DNA of 32,231 bases, from NCBI GenBank assembly GCA_022842905.1, contig JALHOS010000019.1, positions 5,651 to 37,881 on the forward strand. The letters run 5' to 3'. A program made the position numbers and the translations under genes. The notes below the pieces were generated by a model. The model searched no databases and was not told the origin of the DNA. It saw only the letters and a list, made by a program, of their open reading frames with translations. Below, piece by piece: positions 1-8,993 of the stretch; position 1 is the stretch's first letter; each line of letters opens with the position of its first letter. This stretch comes from Myxococcaceae bacterium (GTDB lineage: Bacteria; Myxococcota; Myxococcia; Myxococcales; Myxococcaceae).

Positions 1-1665
1 CCCGAGCCCGCCCAACCCGCCGAGCCCACCCAAGCCACCGGCGGAGAACCCGGACTGGAACGGCACGTTCTGGCCGACCGTGATCTCCGCCTCTTCGTTG
101 TCGGTGGTCAGAATGTGCGGCGTCGACAGCACGTTCACGTCGCTGCTCGTCTGCATGGCGTTCATGACCAACCCGAACGCCGGCACGCTCAGCCCTTCCG
201 CGAGCTGAATCGTCTGTGTTCCTTGAATGCCAGACAGAAAGCCGCTCAGGCTCAGCAAGCTGGCCGGGCTGATCGACGGCGGGAGCGGGCTGTTCCGTGA
301 GTACTTGGTGCCGAAGAAGATCGGCTGGATCGGCGAGCCGGACTTGAGCGGAATGCCGCCGTGCAGATTGATACCCAGCTCCGAGCTGCGGTCCAGGTTT
401 ACCTCCATGATCACCGCCTCGACGAAGACCTGGCGGCGGCGAATGTCGAGCTTCTCGATCACCCGCACCAGCGACCGGTAGTCGTTCTGGCTGGCGATGA
501 CGACGAGCGCGTTGGTGGCCTTGTCGGCGGACACCTTCACCTCACCTTGAAACAGCTCCGCGGCTGACGAGCCGCCCTTCTGCCCCGGGGGCGGCGCTGG
601 AGCCTTCGGCCGGTTCGCCGTGCCCTGCGCCAGCGTCTGCAACGTCGACGCGACCTCTTCGGCGTTCGCGTTCTCGAGGTAGTAGACGTTGATGCGCCCT
701 TCCCCCGAGATCGGAATGTCGATCTCCCGCACCAGCGCCATGATCCGGTCCATGGCCGCCGGCGTCGCGATGATGATGAGCTTGTTCGTCCGCTCGTCGG
801 GAATGAGCTGGGTCAGCGTGGCCGGGCCTTCGGCCGGCTTCTTCGCTTCTTGCCCCGGCACCGCGCTGCCCGACGGCGAGACCGGCATCGCGGCGAGGTT
901 GCCCGGCCGCTGCCCCGGCCGCGCCTGCTTCGCTTCGAACAGCTTGGTGACCTTGTCGGCGATCTCCTGGGCTGTGGCGTAGTTGATCTGCAGAATCCGC
1001 ACTTCGTCGGTGCTCGCCTTCGCGTCGAGCTGCTCGGCGATCTTCTCGAGCCGGTGCATGTTCGACCCCAGGTCGTTCACGATGATCGTGTCCGGCTGGA
1101 AGGGAATGGTGTCGCCCGACGGCGTGACCAACTGCTGCAGCACGCCGCGGAGGGTCTCGATCTCCACGTGCTTGACCTTGAACACCCGCGTCACCATTTG
1201 CTCGTTGAGCGTGTACGGCTCGGTCGGGTCGGTGATCGTGGGAATCGTGAACTGCTTGGCGCGCTGCTTGTCGATGATCTTGAGGAACTTGCCGTGCTGG
1301 TAGACGGACAGGCTGTTCGAATCGAGCGCCGCCAGGAACGCCGCGTAGAACTGGTCGGAGTCGACTTCGACCTTGCCGTTCTCCGGACCGATGATGCTGA
1401 TCTTCCCGCGAATGTTCTCCGGCAAGATGAACGTGCGGCACGTCACGTCGGACACGGTCTGGACCAACTTCTCGATCTCGACCTTGTCGAAGTAGATGTT
1501 GTACTTGCCCTTCTTGCGCGCTTCTTCGCAGGTGGGCTTCTTCGGCGCGATCGTCGTCCCCGCACCGGCTGGCGCTGGAGCAGGCGAAGGCGCGGGCTGG
1601 GCCAACACAGACATGGCGCCCAGACCAACTACGAACAGAACTGTACGAGTCATGGTGGAAGTCAT
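1..1665 (-). CDS. gspD: Type II secretion secretin GspD (C-terminus beyond window)
   Basis: Outer-membrane secretin that forms the exit channel of the type II secretion system. Reading leftward from the ATG at 1665, 555 codons stay open to the window edge, so the C-terminal end of the secretin barrel lies outside. Residues 6-23 form a signal peptide (MTRTVLFVVGLGAMSVLA), followed by an Ala/Pro-rich linker. N0 lies at about 50-135, and N1-N3 fill about 150-425 (e.g. VFKVKHVEIETLRGVL, INVYYLENANAEEVASTL, DKATNALVVIAS). The secretin domain begins near 435 with RRRQVFVEAVIMEV, and VGQNVPF sits close to the edge. A Gly-Leu-Gly repeat follows VGQNVPFQSGF, probably a surface loop. The ATG overlaps the gspC stop (ATGA), so the genes are translationally coupled; an in-frame ATG at 1653 is an alternative start. 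Identification is firm. Confidence 0.95.
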   Translation of the reverse strand, partial: MTSTMTRTVLFVVGLGAMSVLAQPAPSPAPAPAGAGTTIAPKKPTCEEARKKGKYNIYFDKVEIEKLVQTVSDVTCRTFILPENIRGKISIIGPENGKVEVDSDQFYAAFLAALDSNSLSVYQHGKFLKIIDKQRAKQFTIPTITDPTEPYTLNEQMVTRVFKVKHVEIETLRGVLQQLVTPSGDTIPFQPDTIIVNDLGSNMHRLEKIAEQLDAKASTDEVRILQINYATAQEIADKVTKLFEAKQARPGQRPGNLAAMPVSPSGSAVPGQEAKKPAEGPATLTQLIPDERTNKLIIIATPAAMDRIMALVREIDIPISGEGRINVYYLENANAEEVASTLQTLAQGTANRPKAPAPPPGQKGGSSAAELFQGEVKVSADKATNALVVIASQNDYRSLVRVIEKLDIRRRQVFVEAVIMEVNLDRSSELGINLHGGIPLKSGSPIQPIFFGTKYSRNSPLPPSISPASLLSLSGFLSGIQGTQTIQLAEGLSVPAFGLVMNAMQTSSDVNVLSTPHILTTDNEEAEITVGQNVPFQSGFSAGGLGGLGGLGGLG

Positions 1666-2591
1666 CGAACGTTGTAGGTCTTTCGAACCGCGGCGCCGTT
1701 CCGCTCGACCTCGATGTCGATGCGAGAGGCCTCTTTGAGCTTGCTGTAGATCTCCAGCGCCTTCTCAGGGCTGTTCAGGTCGTAACCGTTGATGCGCTTG
1801 ATCACGTCCCCGTTCTGAATGCCGATTCGGGAGTAGATGGAATCGGGCCGAATCGAGAACAGCTTGAAGCCCTGGGCGACGCCGTCCTTGAACGCGGGGA
1901 CGATGCGCGCCTGCATGGCCACGTCGTTCAGGTTCGACAGCGTCTTGTCGATCTCCGCCCGCGGCACCTCGTAGTCGTTCTCACTCGTCTGCTTGATGCT
2001 GGCGCCCAGCCCGCTCGACGGCGGCGGCGCGTCGTTCACGGCCTTGGCGACGGCCATCATCGGCGGAGGCGCGACCGGCGCCGCGGCCACCGGCTGCCCG
2101 TTCCCCGGCACCTCGTCGATGTACTCGCGCCGGTTGTTGTTGAGCACCAGCACGCGCTTGCGCTCGATCTCGAGGATCTTCGCGCCCTGAATCGTGTCGT
2201 CCACGCGGTAGGTGTTGCTCCGCTGCGTCGCCATGTCCTGGATCGACGCCACGCTCCACTGCGGGAAGCCCTCGGCCACCATGGTGCCGAGCAGCTTCAC
2301 GTTGAGCGACGTGTGCACCGGCGCCGAGTTCAGGTCGACCGTCGGCTCCTTCGGCTCTTCGACCTTGGGCTCGATCTTCCCCGGCAGCCCTGTGAGTTTG
2401 GCCAGCCGCTCGAAGCTCAGGCTCGCCAGCGGCTCCGCCACCGGCTTGGGCCCCGACTTCGCCTGCGCCGTCGGCAGCGGCAGCAGCGCGGCTTCCACGA
2501 AGCCGTTCGCCGTCCGCGCGACGAGCACCCCCACCGCCAACAGAAAGGCGAGGTGCACGATCCAGAAATGCCGCTTGAACAGGAACTCCAC
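1662..2591 (-). CDS. gspC: Type II secretion inner-membrane protein GspC
   Basis: Inner-membrane subunit that links the type II secretion platform to the secretin. Taking the GTG at 2591, the 309-residue protein has a short cytoplasmic tail (MEFLFKRHF), one membrane helix at about 9-26, a periplasmic homology-region domain at about 95-165 that would contact GspD N0, an Ala/Pro linker, and a PDZ-like domain at about 240-305 (SRIGIQNGDVIKRINGYDL). A TTG at 2609 would add six residues, but it lies inside a sigma-54-type promoter match, and the sequence from GTG fits the compact N-terminus expected of GspC. No convincing Shine-Dalgarno precedes either start. The stop overlaps the gspD ATG. It is probably the first gene of a gsp operon continuing left. 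Confidence 0.9.
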   Translation of the reverse strand: MEFLFKRHFWIVHLAFLLAVGVLVARTANGFVEAALLPLPTAQAKSGPKPVAEPLASLSFERLAKLTGLPGKIEPKVEEPKEPTVDLNSAPVHTSLNVKLLGTMVAEGFPQWSVASIQDMATQRSNTYRVDDTIQGAKILEIERKRVLVLNNNRREYIDEVPGNGQPVAAAPVAPPPMMAVAKAVNDAPPPSSGLGASIKQTSENDYEVPRAEIDKTLSNLNDVAMQARIVPAFKDGVAQGFKLFSIRPDSIYSRIGIQNGDVIKRINGYDLNSPEKALEIYSKLKEASRIDIEVERNGAAVRKTYNVR

Positions 2592-2604
2592 GGGCCAGCC
2601 ACGA

Positions 2605-2620
2605 AGCAAGCCGGGTGCCA
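2605..2620 (-). promoter_or_regulatory. Sigma-54-type promoter, proximal, facing gspC
   Basis: On the minus strand this reads TGGCACCCGGCTTGCT, against the sigma-54 consensus TGGCACG-N4-TTGCW. The only mismatch is the base after TGGCAC, and the invariant GG and GC are exactly ten bases apart. Predicted transcription start is near 2594, only three bases before the GTG proposed for gspC, which would give an almost leaderless message. Either that is real, or the distal element is the working promoter and this one is fortuitous. A sigma-54 activator gene lies immediately divergent. Confidence 0.5.
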
Positions 2621-2659
2621 GCTAGCTTCTTGATTTTACTGACGAATCAACCCTCTCCA

Positions 2660-2676
2660 AGCTGCGGCCGTGCCAA
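2660..2676 (-). promoter_or_regulatory. Sigma-54-type promoter, distal, facing gspC
   Basis: The minus strand reads TTGGCACGGCCGCAGCT. The -24 box TTGGCACG is perfect and the -12 GC is at the correct ten-base spacing from GG, but the -12 box is CAGC rather than TTGC. Predicted start is near 2649, leaving a leader of about 58 bases before gspC. It lies about 55 bases upstream of the proximal element. Confidence 0.4.
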
Positions 2677-2683
2677 TTTGGCA
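2671..2683. promoter_or_regulatory. 13-base palindrome between gspC and the activator
   Basis: TGCCAATTTGGCA is a perfect six-base inverted repeat around one central base. It overlaps the -24 box of the distal sigma-54-type element and sits 75 bases upstream of the activator ATG, so it could be an operator for either direction. No known regulator site was matched. Confidence 0.3.
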
Positions 2684-2757
2684 GGCCCCCGGGCCCCCAG
2701 GTGCCAGCGTGGCGTCGGCGCCTGTCTGCGGGCCCAGGCGTGCTAGGTCGTCGCGCC

Positions 2758-4389
<1,632 letters not shown>

Positions 4390-4476
4390 CCACCGCGCCC
4401 GCGCAACCTCGCGGACGGACGGCGGAAGTGGGTCGGCTAGATCGCCCGAGCCCGGCGGTGCGTTGAAGCGGGGGCG

Positions 4477-4992
4477 ATGAGCGCGCTCCCCAACCTCGAC
4501 CAGCTGTACCAGGCCCACCGTCGGCGGGCGCTGGCGATCGCCAAGCGGATCGTCGGCGACCAGGACGAAGCCGAAGACGTGGTGCAGGAGGTCTTCGCGC
4601 GGCTGTTCAGCCAGCCGTTCCGCTTCGACGGCCGCGCCGCTTGCACCACCTGGCTGCACCGGGTGCTGGTGAACTCGTCGATCAACTGGCTGCGCGCCAA
4701 GAAGCGCCGCGGCAAGCTCACCAGCGAGCTGAGCGAGGCGAAGGACCCCGAAGCCAGCGCGCTCAACACCGAACGCCAGGAGCTGCTGCTTCGCGCCATG
4801 CAGGGGCTCTCGTCGCAGCACCGCGCGGTGGTGACGCTGCGCGATCTGCAAGGCCACTCCTACCCGGAGATCGCCCGGCGCCTGGGCGTGCCCGAAGGCA
4901 CCGTGAAGAGCGCGCTCAACCGCGGGCGCAGCCGGCTCCTCGCCGCGCTGGCCGCGACCGGGGACGAGCCCCTCACAGGCCAAAGCGAGTGA
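4477..4992 (+). CDS. ECF-type sigma-70 family RNA polymerase sigma factor
   Basis: A 171-residue sigma factor of the two-domain (ECF) type. Region 2 lies at about 10-85 (AIAKRIVGDQDEAEDVVQEVF, then TTWLHRVLVNSSINWLR). Region 4 at about 108-160 includes LSSQHRAVVTLRDLQGHSYPE and a recognition-helix region with GTVKSALNRGRSRL. The ATG is preceded by a G-rich stretch (GCGGGGGCG) that may act as a weak ribosome site. It lies 87 bases after the sigma-54 activator on the same strand and could be read through from it. No anti-sigma gene is adjacent: the next gene is convergent and overlaps this one by 20 bases at the 3' ends. The regulon cannot be read from the sequence. Confidence 0.9.
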   Translation: MSALPNLDQLYQAHRRRALAIAKRIVGDQDEAEDVVQEVFARLFSQPFRFDGRAACTTWLHRVLVNSSINWLRAKKRRGKLTSELSEAKDPEASALNTERQELLLRAMQGLSSQHRAVVTLRDLQGHSYPEIARRLGVPEGTVKSALNRGRSRLLAALAATGDEPLTGQSE

Positions 4993-5917
4993 CGAGCGGC
5001 ACGTGGTCCGACAGGCCGTGGAAGCGCCCGGTCGCCTCGCCGAAGGTGTGCGTGTCCTGCATGTCCACGAAGGCCACCTGCTTCGAGCCGAACACGTGGT
5101 CCAGGTGCATGCGCAGCTTGAGGAAGCCCGCGGTGGCGAAGCTGTCCGGCACCTTCGGGTCGATGAGCCGGAGCACCTCCTGCGCCCCATGGAGCCGCCC
5201 CGCTTCGGTGAGCAGCCGGTAGACCGGCGTGGCCGGCGCCGAGTTGAAGTCGCCGAAGATGAGGTACGGCTCCTGCTGCGAGACGTGCTGCGCGTAGTCG
5301 AGCACGCGCTTGGCTTCGGTCAGCTGGTTCTGCCCGTGCCCCATCTTCTGCGTTTCGCGCCAGAACTCCTTGGCCCACGGTGAGGGCAGGCTCAGGTGGG
5401 TGTTGAACAGGTGCAGCTTCTTCCCGGCGGCCGTCTCTACGTGCAGGTGCGCCGCGATGCGGGTCTGTTTGATGACCTTGAGCCGCGACTCGGGGCGCGC
5501 GGTGACGTCGTGCGGCGCGTCGACGTTGTCCTTGAGCACGTCGACGGAGTGGCCGTTGACGAGGAACGCGAGGCCCGTCGTGTACAGCGTCAGCGGGCCG
5601 AGCCGGTACGCGTGCGCGGGGTAGTAGTGCGCCCGGTAGCGCACGGCGCTGCCTTTGGCCGCCAGCTCGGCGTCGAGGTGCCGCAGAAAGGCCTCGAGCT
5701 GCGTCTCTCGCGGGTGGGCCTTGGCGTGCAGGGCGTGCGCGCGCAGCGACTTGGTCTCGACTTCTTGCAGCGCCACCACGTCGGGCAACGGGTCGAGCGC
5801 CGCGAGCGCCTGGGCGATGCCGCGCTTCGACTTGGCCGTGCTGGCCAGCCCTTTGAGCCCGTGCCCGAAGTACCGGACGTTGTAGCTGACCAGCCGTACG
5901 CTCGCGCCGCCGGCCAC
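4973..5917 (-). CDS. Endonuclease/exonuclease/phosphatase family protein
   Basis: A 314-residue metal-dependent phosphoesterase of the EEP (DNase I-like) fold. Family landmarks are in order: SYNVR at 11-15, LQEVE with the metal-binding Glu near 52, GDFNSAP near 220, HLDHVFG, and the C-terminal SDHVPL with Asp304-His305. The length matches the family. Substrate cannot be told: DNA, RNA, inositol phosphate and sphingolipid phosphoesterases all share this fold. No signal peptide is evident. The start is a GTG with GGGAAG about ten bases upstream. It follows the 237-residue membrane protein gene by seven bases and so is probably its operon partner. Its last 20 bases overlap the end of the convergent sigma factor gene. 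Confidence 0.88.
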   Translation of the reverse strand: MAGGASVRLVSYNVRYFGHGLKGLASTAKSKRGIAQALAALDPLPDVVALQEVETKSLRAHALHAKAHPRETQLEAFLRHLDAELAAKGSAVRYRAHYYPAHAYRLGPLTLYTTGLAFLVNGHSVDVLKDNVDAPHDVTARPESRLKVIKQTRIAAHLHVETAAGKKLHLFNTHLSLPSPWAKEFWRETQKMGHGQNQLTEAKRVLDYAQHVSQQEPYLIFGDFNSAPATPVYRLLTEAGRLHGAQEVLRLIDPKVPDSFATAGFLKLRMHLDHVFGSKQVAFVDMQDTHTFGEATGRFHGLSDHVPLVTRFGL

Positions 5918-5924
5918 GGACGAG

Positions 5925-6638
5925 TCACTTCCCGCAGGGGTTCATGGGCTTGAGGAACCGCGCCAGCTCCGCCTCGTCGGCGACGGTCCCGCTCAGGTCG
6001 AGCGCTTCCTTGGCGACGCCCGGCTGCGCGGTCCGCTGCGCCCAGAGCCCCAGGTGCAGCGCCTTGTCGGCGCAGTCGAAGAGGATCAGCGTAGCGAGGC
6101 CGTTTTGGTCCGACGCGCGCTTGAAGCCGGAGCCACCGGAGCCCCGCACCGCCACGTACTTGAGCGCGCGGCCGGACACCGACAGGCTGCCGCGCTTGAC
6201 GATCGCCTCGGGGTTGAGCCGAATGCCGTGCGGCTCGAGCACCGCAGGATCGCCGTCTTCCTTGGCGAAGAACTGCTTGGTCAGCTCGTTCTGATCGTTC
6301 GCGAACAGGCGCCGGTACTGGAACACGTGCTCACCTTCGTTGATCCCCCCGTCCTCGTCGGGCGGAGCGTCGGTCAGCACCAGCATGTCGACGATGCCCA
6401 GGCCCACCGCCGGCCCCGCGTAGTAGCCCGCGGGCAGCTCCCCCAACATCTCCTTGGCCTTCTCTTGCCGCTTGGCGGGGTCCGTCACCCCTTCGCCGAT
6501 GTCCTTGAGCTTGAGGCCGCACGCACCAGCGGCGCCCACGACGCCCAGGCAGGTGAGGAGCGCAAAGCCGCCGCACCCGAGCAGCACGTAGAACCACGGG
6601 GACCGTTGACGCTTGGGTGCTGGGGAGGCGCTTTCCAT
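5925..6638 (-). CDS. Single-span membrane protein of unknown function
   Basis: A 237-residue protein not recognised as a named family. After a short basic, Pro-containing tail (SPAPKRQRS), residues about 16-40 form one hydrophobic helix rich in Gly and Cys (FYVLLGCGGFALLTCLGVV), so the bulk is probably outside the cytoplasm. The soluble part is mixed alpha/beta with no Cys-rich region apart from a lone Cys in FDCADKAL and the terminal PCGK. It lies seven bases upstream of the EEP-family gene and 46 bases downstream of the Flp-like gene, all on the same strand, so it could be the tail of the long surface-assembly operon. The ATG start is followed directly by a plausible N-terminus. Confidence 0.8.
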   Translation of the reverse strand: MESASPAPKRQRSPWFYVLLGCGGFALLTCLGVVGAAGACGLKLKDIGEGVTDPAKRQEKAKEMLGELPAGYYAGPAVGLGIVDMLVLTDAPPDEDGGINEGEHVFQYRRLFANDQNELTKQFFAKEDGDPAVLEPHGIRLNPEAIVKRGSLSVSGRALKYVAVRGSGGSGFKRASDQNGLATLILFDCADKALHLGLWAQRTAQPGVAKEALDLSGTVADEAELARFLKPMNPCGK

Positions 6639-6684
6639 GGGCTCGCGCGGTATAGCCTGTCGCCCGCGCGGCGGAAGGTACGAC

Positions 6685-6918
6685 TCACACCGCGCCTGAT
6701 TTCAAGACGAAGTAAATGGACTTGTAGAACATGTCCATCGCCTTGAAGAGCCAGCTGATGATCGGGACCATGTCCCCGTTGTGCTCGGGGTGAGGCACCG
6801 GCGTCAGCGCCGCGAGCCCACCCGCCAACAGCAGCACGTGCGCGACGATGCTGTACTCCACCGTCGACTGCCCGCGCTTGAACCACGCGCGAAGTTTGGA
6901 CCGCCTGGTCATGTGCAT
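6685..6918 (-). CDS. Small Flp/TadE-like prepilin-type membrane protein
   Basis: A 77-residue protein with a basic N-terminus (TRRSKLRAWFKR) running into GQSTVEYSIVAHVLLLAGG. The G-Q-S-T-V-E-Y motif at the start of a hydrophobic helix is characteristic of Flp pilins and TadE-like pseudopilins, where a prepilin peptidase cuts after the Gly. The rest (about 40-77) is a second amphipathic or hydrophobic region (WLFKAMDMFYKSIYFVL), which is unusual for a Flp pilin. Start is the ATG at 6918, three bases after the upstream stop, with GAGGTGA at the junction as a ribosome site; an ATG at 6912 is possible. Function as a minor or major pilin-like subunit is inferred from the motif and the TadE-like neighbours. 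Confidence 0.75.
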   Translation of the reverse strand: MHMTRRSKLRAWFKRGQSTVEYSIVAHVLLLAGGLAALTPVPHPEHNGDMVPIISWLFKAMDMFYKSIYFVLKSGAV

Positions 6919-6921
6919 GGG

Positions 6922-7782
6922 TCACCTCACCTCGTTCGACATGAGAATGTGGACCTGCGTGCCTTCTTTGCGCAGGGCCACGCTCCAGGTGCGGTTCTGC
7001 CGCACGCCGGTGATGACGCGGCGCTCGTCGGTGCTCTGCGACGTGTCGACTGTCCACCCGTTCGTCTTCATGTGACCCTGGAAGAATGTGTCGACCTGGC
7101 CCAGCTCACCATCGGTCAGGTGGGCGAAGATCTGCTGGCGCTTGTAGCCCGGCCCTTCACCCGCCAGCTCGATGATGCGGGGCGTCGACGCGCCCTTGGG
7201 GAGGACGACGCCTTCGGGCAGCTGTGGCTCGACGCCGGCGAGCATGGCGGCGGGGAACATCTTCCCCAGCATGACCAGCGTCTTGCCGGTCTGCGGCATC
7301 ACCGTGACGCTGTACATGGGCTCGTGCTCCACGCCGCCGTCGATCAAGTCCGTCCCGTTGATGTCCCGCATCCACGCGACGTAGCCGCTCTGGGGCCCGG
7401 TGATCGCAGACGTCCACAGCACGCCGCCGTCGCTCATGGCGCGGCGATAGAAGGCCAGCACGTCTCCAGGGGTATCGTCGGTGTGAAACCACGCCACTGA
7501 GTACGGCGCGTTGAGCAGCTTCCCGCCGGTGACCATGCGCCGCGGCAGCGCGTTGGGGTACGGCGGCACGTTGCTCAGAATGTCCGGGTCCGCCGCCATG
7601 TCGTCGCCGGAGTGCTGCGGGGCCCCCAGCGGCACGGCGCGCTCGGCGAGCGCGGCCGCTTCATCGAGCTCGAGGTCCATGGACGGCTCGCGCAGAAAGG
7701 ACGCGACCAGGCCGACGGTGGTGCCGGCGACGGCCGCGCCGACCAACACCAGCCACACGGGAATGCCGCGCTTCGAGCTCAC
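6922..7782 (-). CDS. Membrane-anchored protein of the TadE-like cluster
   Basis: A 286-residue protein that begins at a GTG overlapping the previous stop (GTGA at 7782-7779). The short basic start SSKRG leads into one membrane helix (IPVWLVLVGAAVAGTTVGLVASFL, about 6-29). The remainder is predicted periplasmic, with no cysteine and a pattern of beta-strands (YSVAWFHTDDTPGDVLAFYRR, MYSVTVMPQTGKTLVML). YSVAWFHTDDTP followed by an alpha segment recalls the small domains that bacteria use for assessing or binding residues in envelope proteins, but no family was recognised. It sits between a TadE-like gene and the Flp-like gene, three bases from the latter, so it probably takes part in the same assembly. 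Confidence 0.8.
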   Translation of the reverse strand: MSSKRGIPVWLVLVGAAVAGTTVGLVASFLREPSMDLELDEAAALAERAVPLGAPQHSGDDMAADPDILSNVPPYPNALPRRMVTGGKLLNAPYSVAWFHTDDTPGDVLAFYRRAMSDGGVLWTSAITGPQSGYVAWMRDINGTDLIDGGVEHEPMYSVTVMPQTGKTLVMLGKMFPAAMLAGVEPQLPEGVVLPKGASTPRIIELAGEGPGYKRQQIFAHLTDGELGQVDTFFQGHMKTNGWTVDTSQSTDERRVITGVRQNRTWSVALRKEGTQVHILMSNEVR

Positions 7783-8993
7783 CAGATGCCGGGTGCGTTG
7801 ATGGTGTCGTTCCGGCCTTGATCGCGCCATTCCTTCTGGCGTTCGTCGACGGCGCCGGAGTGGAAACCACAGAGGGTGCCAGTGCAGTTTGGGCTGGCGG
7901 GGCGCTGCGGGTCGTCGTTCCACCCCATGGTGGGCGTGAGCAGGTTGTCGCCGCGCGCGTCTTCGCGGAGGTTGACGCTCAGCACGTTCGCGGACACGAG
8001 CTGATCGAGGTAGCGCTGCGCGCGCACCGCAGGACCTTGGCCGTTGGTGCCGCGCCCCCGCGCCGCGTAGTACGTGGCCGCGCGGTCGTACACGGGGTGA
8101 ATCGTGTCCTGTTCCCGCGTCAGCATCCGGCAGCTCGCGGTGGTGCACTCGCGGGTGAGGTTCGTGTCCCACACGTCAGGCTCGACTTCTTCGATGGCGC
8201 GGTTTCGCGTCGCCGTCCCGGTGTTGACGGCCCACGGGTCCTGCAGGACGGCGAAGAACTCGCGCTGGAGGCAGAGCTGATCGTCGCCCGTGCAGGCCTC
8301 CTGCGGCTGCTCCTTGGGCAGGAGCGGATCGTCTTCGATCGCCACTTGGTGTGAGGTGGCCAGCGCCTTCGACGGGCCTTTGCCGGAAGGACCGCCTTCG
8401 TCCTTGTGGGCCTTCAGGCGCGTCACCTGCACCTTCGAGCCGCCACCAAGCCCGTCTTGGAGGAACGCCTGGGTAATGAACTTGTTGAACACACCCAGCC
8501 GCGCGGTGCAGTGGGCCAGGCCGCCGCGGTTCCAGTGGTCGTAGAACAGCCCCACGGACTCGAAGCCCGGGCCGTCTGGACGCGCGACGTCGTCGTCGAC
8601 GCCGCACTGCACCTGGCCGTTGTGGCCGAAGGCGACCCAGCACGCGTGTGCGGTCAGCGACTTGTGGTGCTCGAGCGCCTCTGAGCCGTTGCAGTCTTTG
8701 TTGTAGTCCGAGTACGTGTTGTACGCCGACGTGTGGTCGCAGAACGTCTTGCGGTTGTTCGCGCCGATGTCGTGCGACCGGTCTTTGCCTTGGTCCTTCT
8801 GGTAGTTGACGATCGCGAAGTCCCAGGGCGGCGCGTTCACCGTCTCCTGCTGGTCCAAGCGGTAGGACAACAGGTCCTGCAGGAACAGCGTGTAGAAGAT
8901 GAGCGGCACGACGACGACCATCATCACCGCGAGCTCGACCGCCGCCTGACCGCGGCGCGGGGCCGAACGCTGGGTGGCACGTTCATTCGGCAT
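7779..8993 (-). CDS. TadE/TadG-like envelope protein, cysteine-rich
   Basis: A 404-residue protein with the TadE-type N-terminus RRGQAAVELAVMMVVVVPLI (about 13-32): a basic residue pair, then Gly-Gln-Ala-Ala-Val-Glu leading into a single hydrophobic helix. The remaining 360 residues are predicted periplasmic or extracellular and hold about 11 cysteines, many in close pairs (ECTTASC, CTGDDQLC, CTGTLC), so disulfides are likely. TadE proteins are usually about 150-200 residues, so the large ectodomain is unusual. The ATG at 8993 overlaps the end of the upstream gene by 11 bases, and the stop overlaps the downstream GTG. Role as a minor pilin-like or scaffolding component is inferred. Confidence 0.82.
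   Translation of the reverse strand: MPNERATQRSAPRRGQAAVELAVMMVVVVPLIFYTLFLQDLLSYRLDQQETVNAPPWDFAIVNYQKDQGKDRSHDIGANNRKTFCDHTSAYNTYSDYNKDCNGSEALEHHKSLTAHACWVAFGHNGQVQCGVDDDVARPDGPGFESVGLFYDHWNRGGLAHCTARLGVFNKFITQAFLQDGLGGGSKVQVTRLKAHKDEGGPSGKGPSKALATSHQVAIEDDPLLPKEQPQEACTGDDQLCLQREFFAVLQDPWAVNTGTATRNRAIEEVEPDVWDTNLTRECTTASCRMLTREQDTIHPVYDRAATYYAARGRGTNGQGPAVRAQRYLDQLVSANVLSVNLREDARGDNLLTPTMGWNDDPQRPASPNCTGTLCGFHSGAVDERQKEWRDQGRNDTINAPGIW

Noticed and set aside
542-1441. A 299-residue minus-strand open frame inside gspD
   Set aside because: It lies in a different frame from the GspD reading that shows N0-N3 and secretin motifs, and its Arg/Gly/Ala-rich sequence has no domain.
2595-2609. TTG at 2609 as the gspC start
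   Set aside because: It sits within the proximal sigma-54-type element and lacks a ribosome site; the GTG at 2591 begins the compact tail before the membrane helix.
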